Source of the DNA: Desmospora profundinema
GTDB lineage: Bacteria; Bacillota; Bacilli; Thermoactinomycetales; DSM-45169
Direction: 5' to 3'
Assembly (NCBI RefSeq): GCF_031454155.1
Contig: NZ_JAVDQG010000009.1
Span: 62,001-126,000 of the forward strand
Length of the DNA: 64,000 nt
Position numbers and translations under genes: made by a program. Position 1 is the stretch's first letter. Every line of letters starts with the position of its first letter. Under the pieces are notes generated by a model. That model searched no databases and was not told where the DNA came from. It worked only from the letters and a program-made list of their open reading frames with translations. Positions 25,659 through 35,287 of the stretch are shown here, piece by piece.

Positions 25659-26279
25659 TTAGATCTGTTCCACAGTCCGCATCGGATAATAATGAGGCAG
25701 GCGGGCTTCATAATCCGCAATTTTCTCCTCCGCTTGCAAGGTGATGGCGATATCGTCCAATCCGTGGAGAAGGCAGTATCTGCGGTAAGGCTCCACTTCG
25801 AATTCCGCTTCAAAGCCGGATTCGTCGCTGACGCGGCATTGTTCCAGATCGATGGTCAGCGTCCGGGTTTCGCCTTTTTGGATCCGTTTAAACAACGCAT
25901 CCACTCGTGCTTCCTCCAAACGGACGGGCAAAATGCCGTTTTTAAAGCAATTGTTATAAAAGATATCGGCATAAGACGGGGCGATTACCACTCGAATGCC
26001 GTAATCCAGCAGGGACCAGGGGGCATGTTCCCTGGAGGAGCCGCAGCCAAAATTGGAGCGGGCCAGGAGAACAGATCCGTCTTGATATTCATCCTGGTTT
26101 AGTACGAAATCGGGATCGGGATTGCCCTGACTGTCAAAGCGCCAGTTGTAAAATAAATACTGACCAAAACCCGTCCGTTCAATCCGTTTCAAAAACTGTT
26201 TGGGGATGATCTGGTCCGTATCCACATTGGCCCGATCCAGGGGGATGACCCTTCCCGTATGGGTGGTTAAGGCTTCCAT
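25659..26279 (-). CDS. leuD: 3-isopropylmalate dehydratase, small subunit
   Basis: 206 residues. Swivel domain of the aconitase family: [34 protein letters not shown] (the substrate-binding GSSREHAP loop) and [16 protein letters not shown]. With LeuC it isomerises 2-isopropylmalate to 3-isopropylmalate in leucine synthesis. ATG 26279 follows GGAGGGAA and lies 13 bases after the leuC stop, so the two are co-transcribed. leuA and leuB are not in the window. Confidence 0.95.
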   Translation of the reverse strand: MEALTTHTGRVIPLDRANVDTDQIIPKQFLKRIERTGFGQYLFYNWRFDSQGNPDPDFVLNQDEYQDGSVLLARSNFGCGSSREHAPWSLLDYGIRVVIAPSYADIFYNNCFKNGILPVRLEEARVDALFKRIQKGETRTLTIDLEQCRVSDESGFEAEFEVEPYRRYCLLHGLDDIAITLQAEEKIADYEARLPHYYPMRTVEQI

Positions 26280-26292
26280 CGTTATTCCCTCC

Positions 26293-27705
26293 TCAGTCTT
26301 CATAAGTCCAGTTGCGAATGTCGACAAACCGTCCTTCAATCGCAGCGGCGGCGGCCATTTCCGGACTGACCAGGTGTGTGCGTCCGCCTCGACCCTGGCG
26401 GCCTTCAAAGTTCCGGTTGGAAGTAGAGGCGCACCGTTCGCCTTCCGACAGGGTATCGGCGTTCATGGCGAGGCACATGCTGCAACCCGCTTCCCGCCAC
26501 TCAAACCCGGCTTCCAGAAAGATCTCATGCAAGCCTTCCGCTTCCGCTTGTTGTTTTACCTGTTGGGATCCCGGTACTACCATCGCGTGGACGTGGGGAG
26601 AGACCCGTTTGTTTTTTACCACCCGGGCGGCTGCGCGCAGGTCTTCCATGCGTGAGTTGGTACAGGAGCCGATGAATACGCGGTCCAATCGGATTTCCGT
26701 TATGGGGGTGCCGGGGGTAAGCCCCATGTATTCCAAGGCGTTTCGAGCGGATTGACGTTCAGTATCCGTCGAGAAGGAGTCAGGATCCGGAACGGACTGG
26801 GTGATATCCGTACCCATTCCGGGACTGGTTCCCCAGGTCACCTGGGGTGCAATCGTAGCGGCATCCAGTTCCACCCTGCGGTCATAAACGGCTCCTTCAT
26901 CTGTTTGCAGGGTCTCCCAATCGGCGACAGCCTGCTCGAAATCGTCCCCTTTGGGAGCATGAGGGCGTCCCCGCAGATAGGAGAAGGTGGTTTCGTCCGG
27001 TGCAATCATCCCCGCCCGGGCTCCTGCTTCGATCGACATGTTACAGACCGTCATTCGTTCCTCCATGGACAGGTTGCGGATCGCCTCTCCGGTGTATTCG
27101 ATTACCGTGCCGGTGGCTCCATCGGTGCCGATCTTGGCGATCACCGCCAAAATCAGATCCTTGGCTGTCACTCCCGGTGCTAATTTTCCTTTGATATGCA
27201 CCTCCATCGTTTTTGGTTTTAACTGTTGCAGGCATTGGGTGGCCAGTACGTGTTCCACCTCGCTGGTGCCGATTCCAAAAGCCAGTGCACCGAAAGCACC
27301 GTGGGTGGAAGTATGACTGTCACCGCAAACAATGGTCTTGCCGGGCAGCGTGATTCCCTGTTCGGGACCGATCACATGGACGATCCCCTGTTCGGGATGG
27401 TGCAGATCAAATAACGGGATTCCAAACTGGCGGCAGTTCTCGACGAGGGTATCCATCTGCTTGGCTGAAGTGCCGTCGGTGACAGGTAACGACCGGTCAG
27501 TGGTGGGGACATTGTGATCCATGGTAGCCATAGTCAGATCGGGCCGGCGAACCTTTCGTCCTGCCAGGCGAAGTCCCTCAAAAGCCTGTGGAGAGGTGAC
27601 CTCGTGAATCAGATGCAGATCGATATAAAGAATGGCCGGTTTACCCTCCTGTTGTTCGATCACGTGGCGATCCCACACCTTTTCAAACAGTGTGCGCGGT
27701 TTCAC
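26293..27705 (-). CDS. leuC: 3-isopropylmalate dehydratase, large subunit
   Basis: 470 residues of the aconitase superfamily. [4Fe-4S] ligands: one Cys in [16 protein letters not shown] and two in GCSMCLAMN. Other hallmarks are [40 protein letters not shown] and the substrate Arg region [17 protein letters not shown] 27705 is preceded by GGAGAAGGTGAAGGA; the frame's upstream extension is not used. First gene of the leuCD unit, with a promoter at 27767-27794 and a palindrome just after the predicted transcript start. Confidence 0.95.
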   Translation of the reverse strand: MKPRTLFEKVWDRHVIEQQEGKPAILYIDLHLIHEVTSPQAFEGLRLAGRKVRRPDLTMATMDHNVPTTDRSLPVTDGTSAKQMDTLVENCRQFGIPLFDLHHPEQGIVHVIGPEQGITLPGKTIVCGDSHTSTHGAFGALAFGIGTSEVEHVLATQCLQQLKPKTMEVHIKGKLAPGVTAKDLILAVIAKIGTDGATGTVIEYTGEAIRNLSMEERMTVCNMSIEAGARAGMIAPDETTFSYLRGRPHAPKGDDFEQAVADWETLQTDEGAVYDRRVELDAATIAPQVTWGTSPGMGTDITQSVPDPDSFSTDTERQSARNALEYMGLTPGTPITEIRLDRVFIGSCTNSRMEDLRAAARVVKNKRVSPHVHAMVVPGSQQVKQQAEAEGLHEIFLEAGFEWREAGCSMCLAMNADTLSEGERCASTSNRNFEGRQGRGGRTHLVSPEMAAAAAIEGRFVDIRNWTYED

Positions 27706-27732
27706 TCCTTCACCTTCTCCTTTCCCTATAGC

Positions 27733-27747
27733 GCCGACAGTGTCGGC
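27733..27747 (-). repeat. 15-bp palindrome in the leuC leader
   Basis: GCCGACA-G-TGTCGGC, centred about 20 bases after the predicted leuC transcript start. Operator or small RNA hairpin. Confidence 0.55.
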
Positions 27748-27766
27748 AAGAAAATATATTGTTCCC

Positions 27767-27794
27767 ATTGTAGCAAAGTTTCGGACTGTTTCAA
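27767..27794 (-). promoter_or_regulatory. leuC promoter
   Basis: On the minus strand: TTGAAA (27794-27789), 16-base spacer, TACAAT (27772-27767). Confidence 0.65.
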
Positions 27795-27860
27795 GGGAAA
27801 TTGGCGCGATTTTTGCATTTATTTGATTGGGAATGGTTTCTTATGTTTTTCGGATACACA

Positions 27861-27890
27861 TTGGATGATTGGAAGCATCTATGTTATAAT
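27861..27890 (+). promoter_or_regulatory. Promoter of the radical SAM gene
   Basis: TTGGAT (27861-27866), 18-base spacer, TATAAT (27885-27890). Confidence 0.6.
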
Positions 27891-27922
27891 AGGAACAAAC
27901 GTTCTGATGGGAGGTAGGAGGG

Positions 27923-28861
27923 ATGGCGAGCGGATCGTTGCCTGACCGTTGGTTTCCCCGGCGGCCGCAGTCGGTGCTGAACCGGGTGATGGATCCCGGT
28001 ATGCCTTTTGGGTGGTCCGTCAACCCGTATCGTGGCTGCGGGCACGGCTGCCATTTTTGCTATGCACGCGGGACCCATACATGGTTGGGATATCACGCCG
28101 ACGACAGCTTCCGCAACAATATACTGGTAAAAAGGGATGCGGACCGGGTGCTGAGGTCCGAGCTGAAGAAGGGGCGGTGGAAGGGCGGTGGAATCGCGAT
28201 CGGAACCGCAACCGATCCCTATCAGCAATTGGAAGGAAAACTGGGTGTGACGCGCTCCATTCTTGAAGTGTTGCGGGAGTACGGCATTCCATGCAGTATC
28301 ACGACCCGCTCTCCTCTGATCCTGCGCGATTTGGATCTGTTGAAGGAGATGAAAGTGACTTCCGTCCAGATCAGTGTCAGCACGTTGGATGAGACCGTCT
28401 GGGAGCGGACGGAACCCGCCTCACCTCACCCAAGGCAGCGGTTTCGGACCGTGTCCGAGTTGGTGAAAGCCGGTGTGCCGGCGGGTTTCTTTTTAGCCCC
28501 TGTCATTCCGTATCTGACAGACAGTGAAGAGACGGTGGAGGAGGTGGCCCGGAAAGCTGCGGCTGTCGGGGCCCATTTTTTATCACCGTCCCTCCTGCGG
28601 TTAAAACCGGAAGTGAAAAGCTGGTTTTTTCGGCGGATACAACCGTATTACCCTCTGGAAGCGGCTCGGTTGGCCCGCCTGTATGAAGGGGCACGGGCAC
28701 CTGCGTCCTTCCATGACTCTCTGATGGCGCGGATCCGCAGCCAGATCGAGTCGGCAGGGCTTTCCTTAAGTGTTTCGGACCCGGATGGGGGGGAAGCGTT
28801 TCGCTTTCCAAAAAGCAGCGAGAGAGAAGGAGAGCCCCCAGTTCAATTGTGTTTGTTTTAG
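27923..28861 (+). CDS. Radical SAM protein (SPL-like/Rv2578c family)
   Basis: 312 residues. The [4Fe-4S] motif CGHGCHFCYAR (CxxxCxxC) sits in NPYRGCGHGCHFCYAR near residue 40. Further segments: GIAIGTATDPYQQLEGKLG, TRSPLILRDLDLL and VQISVSTLDETVW, the usual order for the Rv2578c/SPL-related group. These are uncharacterised relatives of spore photoproduct lyase; DNA photoproduct repair is not established for this subgroup. The start follows GGGAGGTAGGAGGG. Divergent from leuC. Confidence 0.88.
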   Translation: MASGSLPDRWFPRRPQSVLNRVMDPGMPFGWSVNPYRGCGHGCHFCYARGTHTWLGYHADDSFRNNILVKRDADRVLRSELKKGRWKGGGIAIGTATDPYQQLEGKLGVTRSILEVLREYGIPCSITTRSPLILRDLDLLKEMKVTSVQISVSTLDETVWERTEPASPHPRQRFRTVSELVKAGVPAGFFLAPVIPYLTDSEETVEEVARKAAAVGAHFLSPSLLRLKPEVKSWFFRRIQPYYPLEAARLARLYEGARAPASFHDSLMARIRSQIESAGLSLSVSDPDGGEAFRFPKSSEREGEPPVQLCLF

Positions 28862-28863
28862 TG

Positions 28864-28911
28864 AAAAAAATAACAACCCCTCTTCCACACCAAGGGTGAA
28901 AGAGGGGTTGT
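28864..28911 (-). terminator. Terminator of the LCP gene
   Basis: CAACCCCTCTT/AAGAGGGGTTG stem. Leftward it is followed by TTATTTTTTT. Confidence 0.85.
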
Positions 28912-28914
28912 CGA

Positions 28915-30003
28915 TTAATGGTCGGTAGACGGCGGTTCTTGGTGGGAGCCGTCTGTGCCGGGGGCTTGTCCCGGTTGTTCGGAAGGGGTTCCTTCCTGAT
29001 TGGCGGGATCCTGTTCCGGATTGTAGGGGTTTCCGTCCAACGTCTCCAAATCCAGCTCCAAATGTTCCCTAAGCAGGTTGCTCACCCGTAAGCGCTCTTC
29101 ATCGCTGACATAATGGAACCAGATGCCTCTCGGGTTGTTCTTATCGTCAAACCCCTCCATGGTCACCGATTCCGACTGGTTTTTTGCTTCGCTGTAGATG
29201 CTTTGCAAAGCCATGAATTGATTTATCTCGAAGTCGTGGGTGACATTGTTCCCCACAGACCGGAGAATGTCGTCCACTTTGGAGATGGATTTGACACTGA
29301 GGGCTTGCTCCATCAAGCTTTGCAAAACTTCCCGTTGACGGTCGTTTCGTCCCGAGTCCCCCCGGGGGTCCTGTTTGCGCATCCGGACGTATCCCAATGC
29401 TTGACGGCCGTCCAGATGGGCGGGGCCTTCTTGATAGGTGAGATATTCACCGAAGTTGCGTGTGGTGAAGGTGAAAGGAATATTCACTTCCACCCCGCCC
29501 AAGGCATCCACCACTTCCATAAAGCCGGTGAAATTCACCTTTACATAATAATCGATAGGAATGTTAAGGAAATTTTCCACCGTGTATACGGTGTTGGTTA
29601 CCGGCCCCACCCCAGATTGCTGCCCGTAAACGGGTGCAGCATTGATCTTTGTTTTTACACCGTTGGAATTTGCGATTTCGGCGTAGGTATCCCGGGGGAT
29701 GCTTAACATTTTCATCGACTTTTCATGAGGGTTGATGGTCGCCACCATAATGACATCGGAGCGCCATGGTTTGGATTCATCTTTTACATCGGTTCCCAAA
29801 ATCAGAACAGAAAAGGGTTCATCCATCGATACGGCGGAATCCCGCTTGTCCGACTTATCGCGGTTGAGGGGATCAAAGGACTGATTCATCGCTCCCCATA
29901 CCTGATAGAAGAAATAGCCGGACACCAGCAGACAAATAGACATGAATATGGCAAAAAATCGAAGCCACCATTTGCGCCGCTTTTTATGTTTGACGCGTTC
30001 CAT
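28915..30003 (-). CDS. LytR-CpsA-Psr (LCP) family cell-wall glycopolymer ligase
   Basis: 362 residues: basic cytoplasmic start (MERVKHKKRRKWW), one membrane anchor (about 13-33), then the extracellular LCP domain with FSVLILGTDVKDES, SDVIMVATINPHEK, LSIPRDTYAEI (polyprenyl-phosphate-binding Arg) and LGYVRMRKQDPRGDSGRN. LCP proteins attach teichoic acids or other anionic polymers to peptidoglycan. The C-terminal 40 residues are a Pro/Gln-rich tail. ATG 30003 is the only possible start in frame, yet has no clear ribosome binding site. Confidence 0.92.
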   Translation of the reverse strand: MERVKHKKRRKWWLRFFAIFMSICLLVSGYFFYQVWGAMNQSFDPLNRDKSDKRDSAVSMDEPFSVLILGTDVKDESKPWRSDVIMVATINPHEKSMKMLSIPRDTYAEIANSNGVKTKINAAPVYGQQSGVGPVTNTVYTVENFLNIPIDYYVKVNFTGFMEVVDALGGVEVNIPFTFTTRNFGEYLTYQEGPAHLDGRQALGYVRMRKQDPRGDSGRNDRQREVLQSLMEQALSVKSISKVDDILRSVGNNVTHDFEINQFMALQSIYSEAKNQSESVTMEGFDDKNNPRGIWFHYVSDEERLRVSNLLREHLELDLETLDGNPYNPEQDPANQEGTPSEQPGQAPGTDGSHQEPPSTDH

Positions 30004-30131
30004 TCGAGATTGCTCGATAGGTCATACCCCGCTTTTAGTATCCAGTTTCCTGACGGACATTACGATCGTCCGAAATTCCGTCATTTTTACTCTAAATGGT
30101 GACAGTTGTAAAGGAAGGGATTCGTTCATTT

Positions 30132-30845
30132 TTATTTTCGTCGAACCCGTCTAATCATCCCAATCACAATCGCCGCGGCGAGTAACAGAAAGGCGATCAA
30201 TACCAGGATGACCACGGTAATGGGATTGGGTAGATACCATTCCACCTGTACCGGCTGCACTTCACCGGGCTTTAGATTCCAGGTGAGTGTTTTTTCGTCC
30301 GCTGATACCTGATCCGCATTATGTTCATCCGGTGCCAGCGGAAGGGTGAGCCGAAAGGTAAGGTTCATCTCGTCGACAAAGGCTTGTCCGACAGAGTCAT
30401 TGCCGGCGATGGAGGTCAAATCGACGTCCCGATGGAACAGGATGTGGGTGCGGAACAGGCTGGAATCCACCTGGATCGGGCCTTTTTCCATCCGGCCGAT
30501 CACAGGAAAGGGAAGAGAGCTGGCCGTTTTGCCCTTGGGTGAGTATATGTCCAACAGGTCGTCGCCGGGAGGGTTTTGTGCTACATTCTCCACCGACCGT
30601 GTCGCCACCCAGCCTGTCCGCTCCCCTTCCTGGATCGGTTGAACGTCGTAACCGCTTTGTTGGACTGCTGCCTTGAATGATTCCAATTCCTGCGCTACCA
30701 ACGGGTGGCTTACGATTTTTAACTGATAAGTGCCGGAGCCGTCCCAATTGACGGTCACATGCATGTCGGCGTCAACACAACCGCTGAGCAACAACAGGCA
30801 TAGGACCATCAACAGTGGTTTAAACCAACGGGCGGATGTAGGCAA
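30132..30845 (-). CDS. DUF3153/LppM-like membrane-anchored lipoprotein
   Basis: 237 residues. A signal with lipobox LLLSGC leads to a beta-rich extracellular domain (ADMHVTVNWDGSGTYQLKI), and a single C-terminal membrane helix (TVVILVLIAFLLLAAAIV) ends in basic residues. The domain order resembles DUF3153/LppM proteins. TTG 30845 has a perfect AGGAGGTGAT ribosome binding site. Role unknown; it precedes the LCP gene by 129 bases on the same strand. Confidence 0.78.
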   Translation of the reverse strand: MPTSARWFKPLLMVLCLLLLSGCVDADMHVTVNWDGSGTYQLKIVSHPLVAQELESFKAAVQQSGYDVQPIQEGERTGWVATRSVENVAQNPPGDDLLDIYSPKGKTASSLPFPVIGRMEKGPIQVDSSLFRTHILFHRDVDLTSIAGNDSVGQAFVDEMNLTFRLTLPLAPDEHNADQVSADEKTLTWNLKPGEVQPVQVEWYLPNPITVVILVLIAFLLLAAAIVIGMIRRVRRK

Positions 30846-31626
30846 CCGATCACCTCCTGTATCAGGGTGGGGAAGGAAACCAACCAAAAAAGGCCCTCAT
30901 ATGCTTTAGGAAAGGTTATCTTGATATGAAGCTGTGCAGATCGGCCGATCAGCAAGTCGGCGATATACCCATCGGTTGATTCGTTCCTTCGTCGTTCTCG
31001 TCGGTTGGTCCAAAGGATCGCCAGGGCCCTTCGGTTTCCATCCATGTAACGGTGGTGGATGTCGAATGGTTTCGATACCGATTTCTCTTTCAGATTACCG
31101 TAAAAAAAGGATGAATGGAACGGAAAGATTATTGCAATTCCGTTACTTTACCTACTTTTTCCTTCCGGCAACAGCGGTCTGCTGTTCATTTGAAAGACAG
31201 TGGATCGGCGGATAATTCCAATTTATTGAAATAATACCCAGGCAGGATCAGAAAATCGTTTCCTGTCATATCCCGCTACTATGAAATATTATACGTGGAG
31301 CGACGTTGTTTTTGAAGGGAAATATTGGGTTACTAACCTGTATCGGATTTTCGCTAAGGCTGTCCATGTATAGGAATATACATCATCCAGCATCCGTTCA
31401 TATGACCCCAACGAACCATCCTTCAGCGAAAAGGGAGGGCGGGAAGAGGAGTCATATGATGAAATCGGGGAGAAGAAAAATATAGTTTTCCGTGTGCTGA
31501 ACCAGCTGAGAATGGATTATATTTGAATGAGGAGGGCCCTTATTCTGAAAAGGGAGAAAAAAAGAGAGCGGGACGGAGCCTTGTAGAGTGAAGAAGGGAT
31601 CGGAATCGAGATCGGAGGGAGATGGG
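30846..31626. other. Gene-free interval of about 780 bases
   Basis: No reading frame here has a ribosome binding site or protein-like composition. It contains an inverted repeat AACGGAA...TTCCGTT around 31117-31146 and an 18-bp palindrome at 31366-31383. It must hold the divergent promoters of the lipoprotein and DUF418 genes, which I could not place confidently. Confidence 0.5.
31366..31383. repeat. 18-bp palindrome
   Basis: ATGTATA-GGAA-TATACAT, perfect 7-base arms, about 240 bases upstream of the DUF418 gene. Possible operator. Confidence 0.5.
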
Positions 31627-32883
31627 GTGGATTTAAAAACAAGTGTTTCTGCGGAAAAAGGAAACGTCAGTCCCATCCGCACGGGGGATCGGATATTTGT
31701 GATCGATGGACTGCGCGGTTTTGCTCTGTTTGGCATCCTGGTGGTGAATATGTCCTTTTTTCATTCCCCCTCTATTTACCTGATGATGTCAGATACGGTA
31801 TGGTGGACGGGGTTTTGGGATCAGGCGGCGGAACGGTTTGTCTATTTGTTTGCTGAAGGAAACTTTTATACCCTGTTTTCGCTTTTGTTCGGGTTTGGGA
31901 TGATTCTGTTTATGGAAAGGGTGCAGCAAAAAGGATCCTCCTTTGTGCCTTTATATGCGCGCAGGCTGATGATCCTGTTGTTTTTTGGATTGGTTCATGC
32001 CCTGCTGATCTGGTACGGTGACATCCTGTTTTCATACGCGTTGCTGGGATTTGTGCTGTTGTTGTTTCGCCGGTGTAGTCCCCAAACCTTGCTGGTGTGG
32101 GCACTGATCCTTTTATTGATGACCATGCTGTTGTTCGGAGTGCTTGCGGGACTCACTTTTTATACAGAAACATTGCCGGAAAGATCCGAGGAGGGGAATG
32201 CCTTTGAAGAATGGATCCAATCCATGATCCAATCCTCTGTCGCGGCATACGGGAGCGGCAGCTTTGCGGAAATCACTCAGCAGCGAGCAACCGATTGGCT
32301 TTTTCTGATCAGTTGGTCTGTGATCGGGTTTTGGCCGATCATTTTAGCGATGTTTTTGTTGGGAGCCTATGTGGCGAAACGCCGCATTCTGCACGATATC
32401 CCCACTAATCTGCCGTTGATCCGGCACATCTGGTGCTGGAGCTTGATACTGGCGTTGGCAACCGTGTTGTTGCAAGGGATGGAACCGTTTCTCGGGTTTA
32501 CCAGCGACTCGGCTGCGATTTTGTTCATGATGGTGGAAACCGTAATCGGCAATCCAGCGACCTGCCTCTTTTACGCCTCGTCTTTGGTGCTGCTCCTGCA
32601 ACGGGAGAGATGGGTGCGCCGTCTGTCATTCTTCCGTGATGTGGGAAGGATGTCCTTGAGCAATTACCTCATGCAATCGTTGATCTGTACGACTCTCTTC
32701 TACAGCTACGGATTTGGATGGTATGGAAAAGTGGGTCCTCTTGGCGGTCTCGGTTTAGCGGTTTTGATATTTGCTGCACAGGCGGTGATCAGCCGGTTCT
32801 GGTTGAAGAAATTCCGCTTTGGGCCAATGGAGTGGGTATGGCGCTCGTTAACCTATGGTAGACGGCAACCGTTCCGGATATAG
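31627..32883 (+). CDS. DUF418 (YeiB-like) multi-membrane protein
   Basis: 418 residues with 9-10 predicted membrane helices. The N-terminal motif RIFVIDGLRGFALFGILVVN, LFSLLFGFGMILFMER and the C-terminal DVGRMSLSNYLMQSLICT segment define the DUF418/YeiB family, related in layout to membrane acyltransferases. The substrate is unknown. GTG 31627 follows GGAGGGAG; the frame is open back to GTG 31588. Confidence 0.88.
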   Translation: MDLKTSVSAEKGNVSPIRTGDRIFVIDGLRGFALFGILVVNMSFFHSPSIYLMMSDTVWWTGFWDQAAERFVYLFAEGNFYTLFSLLFGFGMILFMERVQQKGSSFVPLYARRLMILLFFGLVHALLIWYGDILFSYALLGFVLLLFRRCSPQTLLVWALILLLMTMLLFGVLAGLTFYTETLPERSEEGNAFEEWIQSMIQSSVAAYGSGSFAEITQQRATDWLFLISWSVIGFWPIILAMFLLGAYVAKRRILHDIPTNLPLIRHIWCWSLILALATVLLQGMEPFLGFTSDSAAILFMMVETVIGNPATCLFYASSLVLLLQRERWVRRLSFFRDVGRMSLSNYLMQSLICTTLFYSYGFGWYGKVGPLGGLGLAVLIFAAQAVISRFWLKKFRFGPMEWVWRSLTYGRRQPFRI

Positions 32884-32984
32884 GGCGGCTGACAGGGACC
32901 CTACGCATTGCGGGAACGGATTGGGATTCAGTTTCAGCAACACCAAGGAATCCTGACACGAAAAATATCATGATGCATACCATT

Positions 32985-33007
32985 CACCCGCCTGGATCAG
33001 GCGGGTG
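32985..33007. terminator. Hairpin between convergent genes
   Basis: CACCCGCC-TGGATCA-GGCGGGTG. No T-run. Confidence 0.45.
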
Positions 33008-33070
33008 GATTGATGTGAACCGCTTTGAGAAACCGACGCTAGAGAAGTTGGGGAGGACCGCACAATCGAA

Positions 33071-34741
33071 TTACAATCTCCCTGACTTAAATATGCTCCA
33101 GATCAACCAAAACAGCATAAACACCGCAATGACAAACCCGATTTCAATGGCGGGTACTTTCCACAGGATCGTTTGTTGACGGGTCAGGGAGGATCCGATG
33201 ATCAAGCCGCACATAATGATGCTGAAGGAGAGAAGCACGATGCTGTAGGAGAGTCGATTGACGATCTGGTCCAATTTGCGAAGGAAGACATTAAGCCGGG
33301 GAACGCCCACATCCACCTGGATTCTTCCTTTCTTCAGATTTTCCGCCAGATCGTGCAGTTGCCGCGGGAGTTGCAACAGGGCTTCTCCGTAATTGAAGGC
33401 CTCTCTCCAGGTTTGTTCCGCGATCCGTCTGGGGTTGTAGCGCTCCCGCAGGAGCATTTCTCCAAAGGGTTGCGTAACCTTTGTCACATGGATGGATGGA
33501 TCCAGTTTTTTCACAATCCCCTCAAGGCTGATCATCGTTTTGCCCACGAGAGTCAGGTCTGAAGGGATTCGGATGCGGTGGCGAAAAGCGACATCAAACA
33601 GGTCCTTCACCACTTCGCCTAAGCGGATGTCGGATAGAGTGCTGTCCACATACTTTTCCGCCAATTCGTCCATGTCCACCCATAGTTCTTCGCGATCGAC
33701 ATCCTCAGGCACCACTCCCATCTTCAGGATGGCTTTGACTACACCGTCGGTGTTGCGCTGCATCATGGCAATCACCATCGATCCAAAATGGTGGCGCATC
33801 CGGGGGGGGAGACGCCCCACCATGCCGAAATCGATCAGGGCGATCCGTTCACCCGGGAGAGCGAACAGATTGCCGGGATGAGGATCCCCGTGAAAAAAGC
33901 CCTCCACCAGGATTTGACGAAAAACAGCCTGGATCAATCTTTCGGCCAGCACGCTTCGATCCAGTCCGGCTTGATCCAATTCGTGAAGCTGAGTCATTTT
34001 AATCCCATGGACAAACTCAGTGGTCAATACCCGGCGCGTGGTTAGTTCCCAATAGACACGGGGCACCTGGATCGGATCGGATTCTCTCAGCTGATTGCGT
34101 ATTTTTTCTGAATGACGGGCTTCTTTGGTGTAATCCATCTCCTGATGGACACTCCGTGCCAATTCCTCTATCACACTGCTCACTTGGTGTTGTTGAGCCC
34201 AATCGAGGCGGTGTTCGGCCATTGTGGCCAAATCTTTTAAAATATGAAGATCCGTCTCCACAGTGGATTGGATGCCGGGACGTTGGATCTTGACGGCGAC
34301 GGTGTCGCCATTATGTAGGACGCCCCGGTGTACCTGGCCGATGGAAGCGGCAGCCAGGGGTTTTTCGTCTATCTTAACGAAAAGTCGGTCCACATCTCCC
34401 AACTCTTCTTCCAATACTGTGCGAATGGTGCTGAAAGGGCGGGGCCGCACCTCGTCATGCAGCTTCTCCAATTCCAGGATGATGGACTCGGGTAACAGAT
34501 CGGAGCGGGTGCTGGCTACCTGCCCCAGCTTGACAAAAGCGGGCCCCAGCTCTTCCAGAGCTTCCCGTATGTGCCGACCGGTTGGAGTGGGAGGCGGTGG
34601 TTCCGAGACAGATCCCTGTCGAGGCAACGAAAGTTTTTGGAACAGGTTGAGATCTTCCAATAAAAACCCAAAGCCATGCCGGGCTAAAGTGGAAACGATC
34701 TCTCGATAGCGGCCGATATTGCGAATCGTTTTGCCAAACAT
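33071..34741 (-). CDS. AarF/UbiB (ABC1) family atypical kinase
   Basis: 556 residues. UbiB-family features: KxGQ motif in FVKLGQVASTRSDLLP, the Ala-rich nucleotide loop PLAAASIGQVHRG, AVKIQRPGI (Lys), the catalytic FHGDPHPGNLF and metal site LIDFGMVGRL. Two C-terminal membrane helices (about 500-550) anchor it. UbiB proteins act on prenyl-quinone or lipid homeostasis; for menaquinone-using Firmicutes the role is not settled. Start ATG 34741 follows GAAGGAGGT. The gene upstream encodes a phasin-like protein, a pair often seen in Bacillales. Confidence 0.92.
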   Translation of the reverse strand: MFGKTIRNIGRYREIVSTLARHGFGFLLEDLNLFQKLSLPRQGSVSEPPPPTPTGRHIREALEELGPAFVKLGQVASTRSDLLPESIILELEKLHDEVRPRPFSTIRTVLEEELGDVDRLFVKIDEKPLAAASIGQVHRGVLHNGDTVAVKIQRPGIQSTVETDLHILKDLATMAEHRLDWAQQHQVSSVIEELARSVHQEMDYTKEARHSEKIRNQLRESDPIQVPRVYWELTTRRVLTTEFVHGIKMTQLHELDQAGLDRSVLAERLIQAVFRQILVEGFFHGDPHPGNLFALPGERIALIDFGMVGRLPPRMRHHFGSMVIAMMQRNTDGVVKAILKMGVVPEDVDREELWVDMDELAEKYVDSTLSDIRLGEVVKDLFDVAFRHRIRIPSDLTLVGKTMISLEGIVKKLDPSIHVTKVTQPFGEMLLRERYNPRRIAEQTWREAFNYGEALLQLPRQLHDLAENLKKGRIQVDVGVPRLNVFLRKLDQIVNRLSYSIVLLSFSIIMCGLIIGSSLTRQQTILWKVPAIEIGFVIAVFMLFWLIWSIFKSGRL

Positions 34742-34762
34742 GGGTGACCTCCTTCGCCGGGA

Positions 34763-35122
34763 TCAGACGTCGGGTTTTCCGTCCTCCCGATCTTCTTGGG
34801 CACCCTTGATTTCGTCGTCCGGTCGATGGGAGGACAACCGGCTTTCCAACACATGGATATGTTGTTCCAGTCGGCGGATATCTTCCTGGGTGGCCACATT
34901 CCAATCACGGAGCGTTTTTCCCACATGTTCTTGAATGGATTCTTCCAGTATCTTTTGTTCCTGTTCCCCGCGGGTGATCAACTGATCCAACAGTTCCCGG
35001 GAGGCCTTCGGAGTCATTTCGCCTTTCTTTACCAGTTCCTGGATCGCTTTTTCGGCACGTTCCTTGCTGATGATGGCCAGCCCGAGCCCTGCCGCCACTC
35101 CTTTTTTCATCCAATCTTTCAT
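34763..35122 (-). CDS. Phasin-like/coiled-coil protein
   Basis: 119 residues starting MKDWMKKGVAAGLGLAIISK, followed by a long amphipathic helix with heptads (AEKAIQELVKKGEMTPKASR, EDIRRLEQHIHVLESRL). This is the small phasin / PHA-granule-associated-like family often located beside aarF. Its function outside PHA producers is unknown. ATG 35122 follows AAAAAGGAGCG; its stop lies 21 bases before the aarF start. Confidence 0.82.
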   Translation of the reverse strand: MKDWMKKGVAAGLGLAIISKERAEKAIQELVKKGEMTPKASRELLDQLITRGEQEQKILEESIQEHVGKTLRDWNVATQEDIRRLEQHIHVLESRLSSHRPDDEIKGAQEDREDGKPDV

Positions 35123-35287
35123 CCAAAACGCTCCTTTTTAAGAGAGTTTGAGATCATTCGACAAAGACAAAGGGTTTCCCTCCTCTTTTTCCCTTGCGAG
35201 AAGCAGGATAATCAGGAAGTCATGATAAAAGGGTCACATCTTTTGACGGATGTAGGAGAGGCTGGGCGGAGTAAACAGAGGGAAAGA

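Noticed and set aside
24890-25744. 284-residue plus-strand frame
   Set aside because: Antisense to the DDAH-like gene and leuD, crosses a strong terminator, no translation signals.
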